Shown piece by piece: positions 8,494-19,670 of a stretch of DNA of 64,000 nt. Source of the stretch: Pseudomonadota bacterium (lineage in GTDB: Bacteria > Pseudomonadota > Gammaproteobacteria > Burkholderiales > Gallionellaceae); assembly GCA_021782365.1 (NCBI GenBank), contig JAJXVB010000003.1:124001-188000 (forward strand). The letters run 5' to 3'. The position numbers and the translations under genes are program-made. Positions within the stretch are counted from its first letter, which is position 1. Every line of letters begins with the position of its first letter. The notes under the pieces were generated by a model. The model had not been told where the DNA came from, searched no databases, and saw only the letters and a program-made list of their open reading frames with translations.

Positions 8494-9659
8494 GTTTCGA
8501 TTTCGACAGGGTGATTGTGCGATCCGGCACGAATTCCGTGAAGCACGACGGACGCCTTGCTCAGTTCGGAAGCGCTGATGTTATTCCGCTGTGGGTCGCG
8601 GACATGGATTTTGCAGCACCGGAATCTGTTACGCGCGCGCTCATAGCTCGCGCATCCCATCCGGTTTACGGCTATACCCTCTATCCGGAAAGCCTGTATG
8701 AGGCGCTGATTTCCTGGCTGCAAAGGCGCCACTCCTGGCAGGTCGAGCGCGAATGGATAATGATGGCCCCGGGCGTTGTGCCATCGCTTTATGCTGCGGT
8801 ATTGGCGCTGACAAATCCAGGAGACGGCGTGATCGTCCAGCCACCCGTGTATCCGCCATTTTTTTCTGCGGTGACCACCAACGGGAGAAAGCTTGTCGAA
8901 AATCCGCTGCGCATTGTGGATGGACGCCATGCCATGGACTTCGAACATCTCGAGCGATGCGCAAGCGAAGGCGCAAAGTTGATGCTGCTCTGTTCTCCGC
9001 ACAATCCAGTCGGGCGGGTCTGGGAAAAAGAGGAACTCCTGCAACTCTTGGATATCGCAAGGCGGCATGGCATTGCGATACTGTCGGATGAGATACATGC
9101 AGACCTAATCTATCCCGGAATACGGCACATTCCGCTGGATAGACTGGCGGGCGAGGACGATCATCTGATCACGGCCTTCGCACCCAGCAAGACTTTCAAC
9201 ATCCCTGGACTGGGGCTTTCCTTTCTGATCGTCAGAAATCCAAGTCACAGGCATTCGATACGCCATGCATTCGGCACCCTGCATGCGGGAAACACGAATC
9301 CTTTCAGCATCGCGGCTTTCGAGGCGGCCTACCGAGGGGGAGAAGATTGGCTGGATGGCCTTATGGATTACCTTGAAGGCAATCGCGACTTTGCGGCAGA
9401 CTACATTGCAAACCACTTTCCGGAGATTTCGCTCATCAAGCCCGAAGGCACTTATCTTTTATGGCTGGATTGCAAGAGGCTGGGCATGAGCGACGACGAG
9501 CTTCACCGCTTCTTCGTGCATGAGGCGAGAGTCGGGATGAATCCCGGCATCACCTTCGGTGCTGCAGGTTCCGGCCATATGCGCCTGAACATCGCATCCC
9601 CGCGCTCCGTGATTCATGATGCGCTTGAACGCATCAACAATGCGCTTGCAAAGGGCTGA
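8490..9659 (+). CDS. ovoB: PLP-dependent 5-histidylcysteine sulfoxide lyase (PatB/MalY-like, OvoB)
   Basis: A 389-residue fold-type I PLP enzyme of the PatB/MalY C-S lyase family. Next to ovoA the expected role is cleavage of the histidylcysteine sulfoxide to 5-thiohistidine, pyruvate and ammonia. The N-terminus has the family hallmark PLWVADMDFAAPESV. CSPHNPVGRVW and SDEIHADLIY hold the Asn and Asp that bind PLP, and the Schiff-base lysine is K234 in APSKTFNIPGL. The start ATG lies in ATGA at 8490-8493 and overlaps the ovoA stop. Family is certain. The ovothiol role rests on the operon. Confidence 0.9.
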   Translation: MSFDFDRVIVRSGTNSVKHDGRLAQFGSADVIPLWVADMDFAAPESVTRALIARASHPVYGYTLYPESLYEALISWLQRRHSWQVEREWIMMAPGVVPSLYAAVLALTNPGDGVIVQPPVYPPFFSAVTTNGRKLVENPLRIVDGRHAMDFEHLERCASEGAKLMLLCSPHNPVGRVWEKEELLQLLDIARRHGIAILSDEIHADLIYPGIRHIPLDRLAGEDDHLITAFAPSKTFNIPGLGLSFLIVRNPSHRHSIRHAFGTLHAGNTNPFSIAAFEAAYRGGEDWLDGLMDYLEGNRDFAADYIANHFPEISLIKPEGTYLLWLDCKRLGMSDDELHRFFVHEARVGMNPGITFGAAGSGHMRLNIASPRSVIHDALERINNALAKG

Positions 9660-9864
9660 CCGCTTGTTGCCTAAAATCGACCACCCATCCGTTTCCGAAT
9701 TCCGATGCGAGCTTGAGCATATCCTCATCGATTTTCGCGAGCGCATCCGTTTCGGCGAGATTCCATAAGTCCCCTCTGTATCCATGCGGCACCATATGCC
9801 AAACCACGAGAAATTCGGCAATTCCTCTCCTACGCGATGCCGGGTTCCTCTGGGTCTTTGGCAA
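9634..9864 (-). CDS. Possible small protein or gene remnant convergent with ovoB
   Basis: Between ovoB and the next plus-strand gene, a minus-strand frame of about 76 codons looks coding. Its central part (for example GDLWNLAETDALAKIDEDML) has the codon bias of this genome, with mostly G or C in third positions, and a natural amino-acid mix. The likely start is TTG at 9864 with AGAGGTGA just upstream. The last 26 bases overlap the end of ovoB. No family was recognised. It may be a real small gene or the remains of a longer one. Confidence 0.3.
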   Translation of the reverse strand: MPKTQRNPASRRRGIAEFLVVWHMVPHGYRGDLWNLAETDALAKIDEDMLKLASEFGNGWVVDFRQQAVSPLQAHC

Positions 9865-9888
9865 AGGATCACCTCTAGCCTGTAGAAT

Positions 9889-11622
9889 ATGCGCATGAAG
9901 ATGAGAGCCGCATTGTTTTTGATCCTGTCCCTGCCTTTGTCCGGCATGGCGACTACATTTTTCTTCCCGGCAAATCATCCGAATTATGTATCCGGCGATG
10001 CGCCAAAATGGCTGCGCGATGGTCATGGGCACGATGGATATGTCACCGTGACGACGGAGGTGATCCCTGCCAGCAGCTGCGTGCCCTTGTCCAACCACGG
10101 GTTCTGGGGAGGGGAGAATACGCAGCTCGTGCTGGAAGTCGAGACCAAGGGATTCAAGGGGAAACTCGACGGCAAGGAAATTCCGATCGCCACATTCGAC
10201 GGACGCGACAATGGCACGCAATGCGCAACCCTGAGCACGCTGCCCCTCAATGTCGTGCCGTTCGCCTTGCTTGGCACTTACTCCACCTTCAACCCCGGCG
10301 AATTGTCCCTGGTTTTGAATGTCAAGAGCGCGACAGATTCCAAGCATGATTTCATCGGTTCGGCAAAATTCCTGCTCGGCGCCGCGGCGATCGTCGCGAC
10401 GGGAGGTTCGGCTGCGGCGATAGGCGGCGTTACGGCCACTGTGGGCAATCCCGTTCTTTCCGAGGCGCAGACGAGGACAAATTCCTTGACGAAGGGCATG
10501 GTGAACAGCAAGACGAAGATGAGCCTCACCTGGCCCAAGCTGCGCAGCGGCATGAAATCGATCGAAATTCCGGTTTACAGGGCGGAGAGCAGTCTGGCAG
10601 ATTCCGCAGAAAAGAAGATTTCGCAGCTGCAGAATAGCGACAAGGCTGACAGGACGATGCTTTTCACCGTCAGGTTTACCTTCAATTTTGTGAGCAGCCT
10701 TTTCGATACGGCCTCGTCGGATACGAGCGGCATACCGAATCCCGACAGCCTTTCCACTTCCAGCGTGCTCAACTATCAGATGGCGGGAAGCCCATACGAT
10801 TTCCTGCAGGTGCTGGACGACGTCTCTCCCAGCCTTCTGCTGACGGTTGCCGGAGCACAGGGACATGAACTGACCGAGGCATGCGGGATCGCATCGGGGA
10901 AACTCAAGAAGCTGGGGCTTAGCAACATCGACATGGCGATCGTAATGAAGTCGTTCATGGATGAGGCCAAGGGCGGAAGCGACTGGTACAGCAATCCTGC
11001 CACGGTTAAGGGCTGCTTTTCGCAGTTTCCAGCCGTGGAAGCCAATCTGGAAAGGCTCTACGGGGCTTCGACGCCCAAATTCGTGATAGGCGATGTGCAG
11101 GATGGCGTCGGTTCTGCCTATCAGGGATGGCGCGATCTCATAGGTCCAGTCCTGTCGAATTTCAGGAGTGCGCTGACGGCCCAGCAGAATCGCGTCGATG
11201 CGTTAAAAAGCTTCAATGGCAGACAGGACATCAAGCTCTCCTTCTCTCAGGATGTCGCGATCTGGCCTGCAGCCGTTTCAACCGATGGCTATCCGGGGAT
11301 AGAGACGCTTGCGAACAGGAATGTCAGGACGATAGGCTGCTTCATCTACAAGGATGCGGAGAATCTGAACCTGCATCATCCGGGCGCCTATTTCATCATG
11401 GAAGACGCTGACGAACATTTCTGGCGCAGTCTGGCTACATTCGAAGACAAGGGAAGGATAGCCGGCATCGAGTTTTCATCGCTTTCGCCAGACTGGGAAA
11501 AGTATTTCGAATCCTATCACTATCCCGGCGGCGAATGTGCGGGGATCCTTGAGAGATACAAAAGAAAAGCGCTGGACAATCTGAACCAGGAATCGGGTCA
11601 GGCTTCATCCGGATCCCGCTGA
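9889..11622 (+). CDS. Unrecognised exported protein, 577 residues
   Basis: The product begins with a Sec signal peptide (MRAALFLILSLPLSGMA, cleavage likely after GMA) and is then mostly soluble. A Gly/Ala-rich hydrophobic stretch at about residues 160-190 (FLLGAAAIVATGGSAAAIGG) could be a membrane hairpin or a buried segment. Cysteines are few and spaced widely (for example SSCVPL, TQCATL, EACGIA, KGCFSQ, IGCFIY, GECAGI), consistent with periplasmic disulfides. No known domain was recognised. Three in-frame ATGs lie close together (9889, 9895, 9901). TTGGCA near 9858 and TAGAAT at 9883-9888 would make the message almost leaderless. It follows ovoB after about 230 bases and is probably a separate unit. 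Confidence 0.75.
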   Translation: MRMKMRAALFLILSLPLSGMATTFFFPANHPNYVSGDAPKWLRDGHGHDGYVTVTTEVIPASSCVPLSNHGFWGGENTQLVLEVETKGFKGKLDGKEIPIATFDGRDNGTQCATLSTLPLNVVPFALLGTYSTFNPGELSLVLNVKSATDSKHDFIGSAKFLLGAAAIVATGGSAAAIGGVTATVGNPVLSEAQTRTNSLTKGMVNSKTKMSLTWPKLRSGMKSIEIPVYRAESSLADSAEKKISQLQNSDKADRTMLFTVRFTFNFVSSLFDTASSDTSGIPNPDSLSTSSVLNYQMAGSPYDFLQVLDDVSPSLLLTVAGAQGHELTEACGIASGKLKKLGLSNIDMAIVMKSFMDEAKGGSDWYSNPATVKGCFSQFPAVEANLERLYGASTPKFVIGDVQDGVGSAYQGWRDLIGPVLSNFRSALTAQQNRVDALKSFNGRQDIKLSFSQDVAIWPAAVSTDGYPGIETLANRNVRTIGCFIYKDAENLNLHHPGAYFIMEDADEHFWRSLATFEDKGRIAGIEFSSLSPDWEKYFESYHYPGGECAGILERYKRKALDNLNQESGQASSGSR

Positions 11623-11705
11623 GTTTAAAAGCGGCGGGGTGATTCAGTTATGCCGAAGTAATGCCTTGTTTTACCATATTGGATTGAAACCATTTTTCAG
11701 GAGAG

Positions 11706-12095
11706 ATGATGCGCATATTGCATACCATGTTGAGGGTGACGGATCTGGAGCGTTCCATCGCATTTTATGTCGATGTGCTCGGCATGAAACTGTTGAGAAG
11801 GAACGATTATCCTGCGGGGAAATTCACGCTGGCGTTTCTGGGCTATCAGGACGAGAAGGACGGCGCTGTGCTCGAACTCACCTACAACTGGGGGGTGGAC
11901 AAATACGAGCTTGGTACGGCCTATGGGCATATCGCGATCGAGGTCGATGATGCTGTTCATGCGTGCGAGATGGTAAGGCAAAAAGGCGGCCAGGTGATCA
12001 GGGAGGCAGGCCCCATGCAGCACGGCACCAACATACTTGCGTTTGTCGCCGATCCGGACGGCTATTACATCGAGTTCATACAGAAGAAGGGCTAG
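11706..12095 (+). CDS. gloA: Lactoylglutathione lyase (glyoxalase I)
   Basis: GloA isomerises the hemithioacetal of methylglyoxal and glutathione to S-lactoylglutathione in the cytosol. The 129-residue protein has the two beta-alpha-beta-beta-beta modules of the vicinal oxygen chelate fold. Metal ligands are recognisable: His in RILHTMLRV, Glu in AVLELTYNW, His in YGHIAIEV and Glu in [11 protein letters not shown] 11706 and ATG 11709 are adjacent. CAGGAGAG gives a good ribosome site. The 3' end overlaps the convergent MFS gene by 20 bases. Confidence 0.95.
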   Translation: MMRILHTMLRVTDLERSIAFYVDVLGMKLLRRNDYPAGKFTLAFLGYQDEKDGAVLELTYNWGVDKYELGTAYGHIAIEVDDAVHACEMVRQKGGQVIREAGPMQHGTNILAFVADPDGYYIEFIQKKG

Positions 12096-13329
12096 CACGC
12101 TGATCGTGCATCACGATGCGCGAGACGAACGCAATCGCGAGCAGATTGGCCGCAATCGCGACATAGCCCACCATGTCATAACCCATGAGCTGTCCCGATG
12201 TTCCCTGAGAGGTGATGAGGCCTGCCAGCATCGCGGCCAGGCCGCTTGCAAGCTGTTGCATTGCCGCGTTGAGGGACATGAATGTGCCGCGCAGCCTGGG
12301 TACTGCTGCCGAGGTGATGATGGCCATCGCAGGGATCATGCGCCCCGAGACCAGAACGAAGAATGCGGTTGTGCAAGACACCCATAGCCATAGCGGAGCG
12401 GTGCCGATGTGGGTGACCGCAAAAAGCGGCATGATCGCGGCGAACGCCAATATGCGGTATATCCTCATTTTGCCCTTTGCATCCGCGATGCGCCCGATGC
12501 GGCGCGAGGTAAAAAGTGTCGCCGCTCCGCCTGCGAGATAGACATAGGGGATGTCGTTTAGCGAGATGCCGACATTGGATACCGCATACACGGTGATGTA
12601 GGGGATCACCGTGAATCCGGAGAAGAGCAGAAGCATCGTGAAGATCAGCGCGCGCAAATGGTTCGCATCCCCCAGCACCTCGAACATCGCCGAAAAGGGG
12701 TGGGCACGCGCATCGAGACTCAAATGATGCCTGACATCGGGAAGGGTGCGATTCGCGACCGCGAGAAAAACCCCGGTGATGCAGGCGATCAGCAGGAAGG
12801 GTGAGCGCCACTGGAAATGGTTGGCGAGCCAGAGCGAGAGCGGAACGCCGGCCACGGTGGACAGCGAAAAGGCGGCTGAGACGATGCCGCTTGCGGTGGC
12901 GCGGCGCTCGAAAGGGATCAGATCGCCTATCAGCGTTTGCACCATCGCACCCATGATGCCGCCGAATGCGCCGGCCATCCCCCGCGCGATCAGCAACGAA
13001 AGATAGTTGGGGGAAAGCCCGCAGGCCAGCGTTGCAAGGCCGAACAGCAGAAAGATGGTGAGCAGAAGGCGCTTGCGCTCGAACTTGTCGACGAAGGTCG
13101 AAGCAAGCAGTCCCGAAAGCGCCGCGCTGAAACTGTATGAGGCGACCAGGAAGCCGAATTCGTGCGGGCCGATGCCAAATTCGCGCATCAGGATGGGTCC
13201 CAGCGGCATCATGATCATGAAGTCCAGGATGTGCGAGAACTGTATGCCGGAAAGCGTCAGCAGAAGATAGCGTTCTCGTTTCGGATTGAGGGTGGGATGC
13301 ATGGCGTTCGCGATTCGGTAGGTTTTCAT
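12076..13329 (-). CDS. Major facilitator superfamily transporter
   Basis: A 417-residue inner-membrane protein with about 12 hydrophobic segments in two six-helix halves. The loop between helices 2 and 3 carries the MFS signature as DKFERKRLL, and helix 5 has the PLSLWLA region found in drug:H+ antiporters. It resembles AraJ/YdhP-type exporters. The substrate cannot be read from the sequence. It is divergent from dnaE and overlaps gloA at the 3' end. ATG 13299 ([12 protein letters not shown]) is an alternative start after a short leader. Confidence 0.85.
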   Translation of the reverse strand: MKTYRIANAMHPTLNPKRERYLLLTLSGIQFSHILDFMIMMPLGPILMREFGIGPHEFGFLVASYSFSAALSGLLASTFVDKFERKRLLLTIFLLFGLATLACGLSPNYLSLLIARGMAGAFGGIMGAMVQTLIGDLIPFERRATASGIVSAAFSLSTVAGVPLSLWLANHFQWRSPFLLIACITGVFLAVANRTLPDVRHHLSLDARAHPFSAMFEVLGDANHLRALIFTMLLLFSGFTVIPYITVYAVSNVGISLNDIPYVYLAGGAATLFTSRRIGRIADAKGKMRIYRILAFAAIMPLFAVTHIGTAPLWLWVSCTTAFFVLVSGRMIPAMAIITSAAVPRLRGTFMSLNAAMQQLASGLAAMLAGLITSQGTSGQLMGYDMVGYVAIAANLLAIAFVSRIVMHDQRASPSSV

Positions 13330-13396
13330 TCTACCAGCTCTGGTCGCCCGAACAGATGATGGTAAAATCTGCGCTGAACTTTCATATCATTTCATC

Positions 13397-16300
13397 ATGC
13401 CTGCACCCGCTTTTGTCCACCTCCGCCTGCACAGCGAGTATTCCATCACGGACGGGATGCTGCGCATAGACGAGGCAGTCGCTGCGGCAGGGAAAGACGG
13501 GATGCCTGCGCTTGCGCTGACGGATCTTTCCAATTTTTCGGGCCTGGTGAAATTCTACAAGGAAGCGCGCGGCAAGGGGATAAAGCCGATCGCCGGCGCA
13601 GACGTGTTCATCTCGAACGACTCGGATAGAGACCGTCCTCACAGGCTGCTTCTGCTTTGCCAGTCGGTGTCGGGCTATCTTCGGCTTTGCAGGTTGCTTT
13701 CTCGCGCCTATCTCACCAATCAGCGCCATGGCCGTCCTGAGCTTTGCATCGACTGGTTTTCAGAGGAAGGCACCGAAGGCCTGATCGCGCTTTCCGGCGC
13801 ACACGTGGGCGACATAGGAAGCGCGTTGATCTCTGGCAATGAGAGTCTTGCCCAGAAGCTTGCGAAGAATTGGGCGGATCTCTTCGAGAGGCGCTTTTAC
13901 ATCGAAGTTCAGCGCGCAGGGTTTGCCGAGGAAGCGCCCTATATACAGGCTGTCCTTCCCTTGGCGTTTGAGCTTGATCTTCCTGTTGTCGCGACCCATC
14001 CCGTGCAGTTTTTGAGCCAGGAAGATTTCATGGCGCATGAGGCGAGGGTCTGCATCGCCGGCGGCTATGTGATCAACGACAAGCGCCGCGAACGCAATTT
14101 CAGGGAAGGGCAGTATTTCAAGACTCAGGAGGAGATGAGCGAACTTTTCGCCGATATCCCCGAGGCGCTTTTGAATAGCGTCGAGATCGCAAGGCGCTGC
14201 AATCTCGAACTGGTGCTTGGCAAGCCCAGACTGCCGGATTTTCCGACACCCAATGGCGAGAGCCTGGACGAATATCTGCTCCTGGAATCGGAGCGGGGGT
14301 TGGAGCAGCGCATGGCGCTGCTCTATCCCGATGAGGAGGAACGCAAGGCACAGTTCCCAAAATACAGAGAGCGCCTGATCTTCGAGATACAGACCATCGT
14401 GAAGATGGGTTTCCCCGGCTACTTTTTGATCGTCGCAGACTTCATCCGTTGGGCAAAGGCATATCGTTCAGAGGATTTTCCGAATGGCATACCGGTCGGG
14501 CCTGGACGGGGTTCGGGGGCCGGGTCTCTCGTAGCCTATTGCCTCTTGATCACGGATCTCGATCCGCTCCGCTACGAGCTGCTTTTCGAACGATTCCTGA
14601 ATCCAGAGCGGGTATCCATGCCGGACTTCGACGTGGACTTCTGCCAGGATGGGCGGGAGCTCGTGATCGAATACGTGAAGAAAAAGTATGGCGCGGATTG
14701 CGTATCCCAGATCGCGACCTTCGGCACGATGGCCTCCAAGGCGGTGATCCGCGACGTGGGCCGCGTGATGGAGTTTCCATATGGCTTGTGCGACCGGCTT
14801 TCCAAGGCGATTCCGCTGGAAGGGGTGAAACCTGTCTCGCTCACGAAGGCGCGCGAGATGGAGCCCGAGATCAACGCGATCGCGGAAAGCGAGGAGGGCG
14901 TACCTGAACTGCTCGAGCTTGCGATCCGGCTTGAAGATCTGACGCGCAACATCGGCATGCATGCGGGGGGTGTGGTGATCGCGCCGGGGAAGCTAAGCGA
15001 CTTCTGTCCCGTTTACTGTTCGGAAAACGGCGGCAGCGTGGTCAGCCAGTTCGACAAGGACGACGTCGAGGCCATCGGCCTTGTGAAGTTCGACTTTCTG
15101 GGTCTGCGCACGCTGACCATCATAGACTGGGCGATCCGCTACATAAAGGGGTCAGGAATCGAGGGGGCGGAGTCATTCAATATCGACACCATTCCGCTCA
15201 ACGACAAGGAGACCTACGACAGGATATTCAAGACCGCAAACACCACAGCCGTGTTCCAGTTCGAATCACGCGGCATGAAGGATACGCTGGTGAAGGCGAA
15301 ACCCGACTGCCTGGAAGATCTGATCGCTTTGAATGCGTTGTATAGACCGGGGCCGATGGACTTCATTCCCGATTACATCAACCGCAAGCACGGGAAAGAG
15401 CAGGTGATACTTCCCCACCCCTTGCTCGAGAAGGTGGTCGGCAACACCTACGGCATCATGGTGTACCAGGAGCAGGTGATGCAATCGGCCCAGGTTGTGG
15501 CGGGCTATACGCTGGGCGGTGCGGACATGCTGCGTCGGGCGATGGGCAAGAAGAAGGCCGATGAGATGGCCGAGCAGCGCAGCGTGTTCGTTGCCGGCGC
15601 GGAAAGGAACGGCATAGACGAAAAGAAGGCGAACGAGATCTTCGACACGATGGAGAAGTTCGCAGGCTACGGATTCAACAAGTCCCATGCCGCGGCTTAT
15701 TCCCTGGTCGCCTATCAGACGGCTTATCTGAAGTGCCATTACCCGGCTGCATTCATGGCGGCGACATTGACCTCCGAAATGGACAACACGGACAAGGTCA
15801 GGGCCTTCTATGTCGATGCGCTGCAGCAGGGCATCGCGATACGCATGCCGGATGTGAACAGCTCGGGCTATGCGTTTTCGCCTGTCGATGAAAAGACCAT
15901 GCGCTATGGTCTGGGGGCGATCAAGGGAACAGGGAGGGCCGCGATAGAAGGTATCGTGAAGGCGCGCAAGGACGGCCCGTTCAGGGATCTTTTCGATTTT
16001 TGCCATCGCGTGGACAAGCGCCTCGTGAACCGTCGGACGATAGAAGCGTTGATCAAGGCGGGCGCATTCGATTCCGTCGATGACAACAGGGCGGGACTGA
16101 TGGCAAGCGTCGATGCGGCTTTGGCTGCCGCAGACCAGCAGGCGAGATCGGCCAATCAGGACAGCCTGTTTGGCGATGTCGAGCCTGTTCATAAGACCGC
16201 GCATGTTGAACGCTGGTCTTTGAAGGAACAGCTGGCAAACGAGAAGGCGAGCCTGGGCATGTATCTGGGAGGCCATCCCTATCAGGAATACGAGAGGGAG

Positions 16301-16879
16301 CTTGCGAACTTCATCAGCGTGAAGCTTGGCGAGCTCACACCTTCTTTCGTAGGCAAGCCATCGGGATATGGTACGAAGCGCGGAGTACAGGTGTTGCTTG
16401 CCGGCATCGTCTCGGGACTCAGGTTGCAGCAGACGAGGCGCGGGCGCATGGCGGTGATCACGCTGGATGACGGCAGCGCACAGGTCGAGCTCACGGTATT
16501 CAACGAGGAATACGAAAAGAGCCGGCAGTGGATCAGGGAAGACGAGTTGCTCGTGGTGAAGGGCAAGGCGAGCCTTGATGAATATTCCGGAAACGTGCGG
16601 GTGAACGGAGAGGAGCTTTATGATTTTGCAGGAGCGCGCTCCCATCATGCGAAGCATCTCTCATTAAACTGCGACGGCAGGCTGGGCATTGCAAGGCTCG
16701 AGGAGATATTAAAGCCCTGGCGCGAAGGCGCATGTCCTGTTCTGATCCATTACCGCAATGCCGTGGCCTCCTGCCAGCTTCGTCTGGGGGAAACATGGCA
16801 GGTCACGGTGAGCGACGAATTGCTGCGGGATCTTCGCTCTGCCTTGCAGCCCGAGAACGTGAAGGTGGTTTACGGCTAG
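13397..16879 (+). CDS. dnaE: DNA polymerase III subunit alpha
   Basis: The catalytic subunit of the replicative polymerase, 1160 residues, matching proteobacterial DnaE. Order: PHP domain (about 1-280, starting HLRLHSEYSITDGM), palm with the catalytic aspartates D410 and D412 in PDFDVDF, thumb and fingers, helix-hairpin-helix (about 830-900), OB fold (about 1000-1080) and a short tau-binding tail. Other landmarks are GPGRGSGAGSLVAY, MYQEQVMQ-type VYQEQVMQ and GYGFNKSHAAAYS. A GGTAAAATC sequence 25-35 bases upstream could be its -10 region. The gene stands alone between the divergent MFS gene and argB. Confidence 0.98.
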   Translation: MPAPAFVHLRLHSEYSITDGMLRIDEAVAAAGKDGMPALALTDLSNFSGLVKFYKEARGKGIKPIAGADVFISNDSDRDRPHRLLLLCQSVSGYLRLCRLLSRAYLTNQRHGRPELCIDWFSEEGTEGLIALSGAHVGDIGSALISGNESLAQKLAKNWADLFERRFYIEVQRAGFAEEAPYIQAVLPLAFELDLPVVATHPVQFLSQEDFMAHEARVCIAGGYVINDKRRERNFREGQYFKTQEEMSELFADIPEALLNSVEIARRCNLELVLGKPRLPDFPTPNGESLDEYLLLESERGLEQRMALLYPDEEERKAQFPKYRERLIFEIQTIVKMGFPGYFLIVADFIRWAKAYRSEDFPNGIPVGPGRGSGAGSLVAYCLLITDLDPLRYELLFERFLNPERVSMPDFDVDFCQDGRELVIEYVKKKYGADCVSQIATFGTMASKAVIRDVGRVMEFPYGLCDRLSKAIPLEGVKPVSLTKAREMEPEINAIAESEEGVPELLELAIRLEDLTRNIGMHAGGVVIAPGKLSDFCPVYCSENGGSVVSQFDKDDVEAIGLVKFDFLGLRTLTIIDWAIRYIKGSGIEGAESFNIDTIPLNDKETYDRIFKTANTTAVFQFESRGMKDTLVKAKPDCLEDLIALNALYRPGPMDFIPDYINRKHGKEQVILPHPLLEKVVGNTYGIMVYQEQVMQSAQVVAGYTLGGADMLRRAMGKKKADEMAEQRSVFVAGAERNGIDEKKANEIFDTMEKFAGYGFNKSHAAAYSLVAYQTAYLKCHYPAAFMAATLTSEMDNTDKVRAFYVDALQQGIAIRMPDVNSSGYAFSPVDEKTMRYGLGAIKGTGRAAIEGIVKARKDGPFRDLFDFCHRVDKRLVNRRTIEALIKAGAFDSVDDNRAGLMASVDAALAAADQQARSANQDSLFGDVEPVHKTAHVERWSLKEQLANEKASLGMYLGGHPYQEYERELANFISVKLGELTPSFVGKPSGYGTKRGVQVLLAGIVSGLRLQQTRRGRMAVITLDDGSAQVELTVFNEEYEKSRQWIREDELLVVKGKASLDEYSGNVRVNGEELYDFAGARSHHAKHLSLNCDGRLGIARLEEILKPWREGACPVLIHYRNAVASCQLRLGETWQVTVSDELLRDLRSALQPENVKVVYG

Positions 16880-16891
16880 TCTTATCGCATA

Positions 16892-16918
16892 TTGGCGCGG
16901 TCTCTTCTGGTGTAGAAT
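16892..16918 (+). promoter_or_regulatory. Possible argB promoter
   Basis: TTGGCG (16892-16897) and TGTAGAAT ending at 16918 are separated by 15 bases, shorter than ideal, but the -10 has an extended TG. It lies about 28 bases before argB. The same TAGAAT hexamer precedes several other genes in this window. Confidence 0.35.
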
Positions 16919-16927
16919 CCGCGCTAA

Positions 16928-18459
<1,532 letters not shown>

Positions 18460-18479
18460 CGGCAACCAGGGGAGGCGAC

Positions 18480-19592
18480 ATGATACTGATACTGAATCCG
18501 GATGCAGGCGAAGAGTCACAGGAATACAAGCAGCTGATGGCGCATCTCGCGGCGATGCCTGGGATAAAGACGCGCGTTCATGTAGAGCACGGGACTGAGC
18601 AGACGCTCAGGGAGATCCATCTGATCGGCAATACCAAGGCGCTCGACATAGCCGACATGCAAGGCCTGCCCTGCGTCGATCGGGTGGTGCGCGTCTCGCA
18701 GGAATATCGCATCCTGGGGCGCCACAAGGACGATCAGCGCCCCACGCATTTCGAATACAACGGCGTGCGCTTCGGGCAGGACACCCTGCATGTTTTTGCG
18801 GGCCTTTGCGCGGTGGACAATCGCGAGCATGTCGAAAAGATGATGCGCGCGCTGAAGGAGAACGGCCAGGCATGCACGCGCATGGGCGCCTACAAGCCGC
18901 GCACCAGCCCTTATGCGTTCCAGGGGCACGGCAAGAACTGCCTGCCTTACGTCTTCGAGCTCGCGGGAAAGTACGGCATCAAGGTGATTGCGATGGAGAT
19001 CACCCATGAGTCGCACATGGAGGAAATCGCCGAGGCCTTGCACATGACGGGTGATCCGACGGGCGTGATGCTGCAGATCGGCACGCGCAACACGCAGAAT
19101 TTCGAGCTGCTGAAAATCGTCGGAAGGCAGACCAGGATGCCCGTGTTGCTGAAGCGCGGTTTCGGCATCACGCTCGATGAATCGCTCAACGCCGCTGAAT
19201 ATCTGGCGTCAGAAGGAAACCGGAATGTGGTGTTCTGCCTGCGCGGCATGAAGACCAACATGGGGGACCCGCATCGCAACTTCGTGGATTTCGCGCATGT
19301 GCCTGTCGTGAAGCGCTTGACGCGCATGCCAGTCTGCGTCGATCCGTCCCATTCGGTCGGTTCGAGAGCGGCGTCTTCGGATGGCATCATGGACATGATG
19401 CATGTGACTGCGCAAGGTGTTCTCGCGGGCGCGAACATGGTGCTGGTCGACTTTCATCCTGAGCCATCACAGGCGCTCGTCGATGGCGCGCAAGCCTTGC
19501 TGCTTAAGGAATTGCCGTACTTCATCGAGGACGTGCAGATCGCGCGAGAGGCCTATCTCAAGCGTGTCGAGTTGCGCCGCCAACAGTCGTGA
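18480..19592 (+). CDS. 3-deoxy-7-phosphoheptulonate (DAHP) synthase, type I-beta
   Basis: This enzyme joins phosphoenolpyruvate and erythrose 4-phosphate to start the shikimate pathway. The ATG at 18480 is chosen because AGGGGAGG lies just upstream. The longer open frame runs back over the previous gene. The 370-residue product has a ferredoxin-like N-terminal domain (about 1-70), then a KDO8P/DAHP-synthase barrel with MGAYKPRTSPYAFQG, IGTRNTQNFELL, VLLKRGFG and CVDPSHSVGSR. This is the Thermotoga-type I-beta form rather than the E. coli AroFGH type. The N-terminal domain in that group carries the aromatic feedback site. Confidence 0.92.
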   Translation: MILILNPDAGEESQEYKQLMAHLAAMPGIKTRVHVEHGTEQTLREIHLIGNTKALDIADMQGLPCVDRVVRVSQEYRILGRHKDDQRPTHFEYNGVRFGQDTLHVFAGLCAVDNREHVEKMMRALKENGQACTRMGAYKPRTSPYAFQGHGKNCLPYVFELAGKYGIKVIAMEITHESHMEEIAEALHMTGDPTGVMLQIGTRNTQNFELLKIVGRQTRMPVLLKRGFGITLDESLNAAEYLASEGNRNVVFCLRGMKTNMGDPHRNFVDFAHVPVVKRLTRMPVCVDPSHSVGSRAASSDGIMDMMHVTAQGVLAGANMVLVDFHPEPSQALVDGAQALLLKELPYFIEDVQIAREAYLKRVELRRQQS

Positions 19593-19619
19593 TTTTTGAA
19601 TCGCGACGAAAATTTTTTT
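19586..19619 (+). terminator. Probable terminator after DAHP synthase
   Basis: GTCGTGAT and ATCGCGAC form an 8-bp stem with one G-U pair around a six-base loop. GAAAA and a run of seven T follow. The stem overlaps the stop codon of the gene. The gap before the T-run makes it weaker than the others in this window. Confidence 0.5.
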
Positions 19620-19670
19620 CGGCAGGTGTTGTTTTTTGACAACAAAAATTCATCAAACAGTTTGTGCTTG

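Noticed and set aside
9634-10866. 410-codon minus-strand frame across the unknown exported protein gene
   Set aside because: Most of it is antisense to a gene with a good signal peptide. Only the last 76 codons outside that gene look coding and are listed separately.
15266-16657. 463-codon minus-strand frame within dnaE
   Set aside because: Long antisense frames are expected in GC-biased genes. dnaE on the plus strand is unmistakable.
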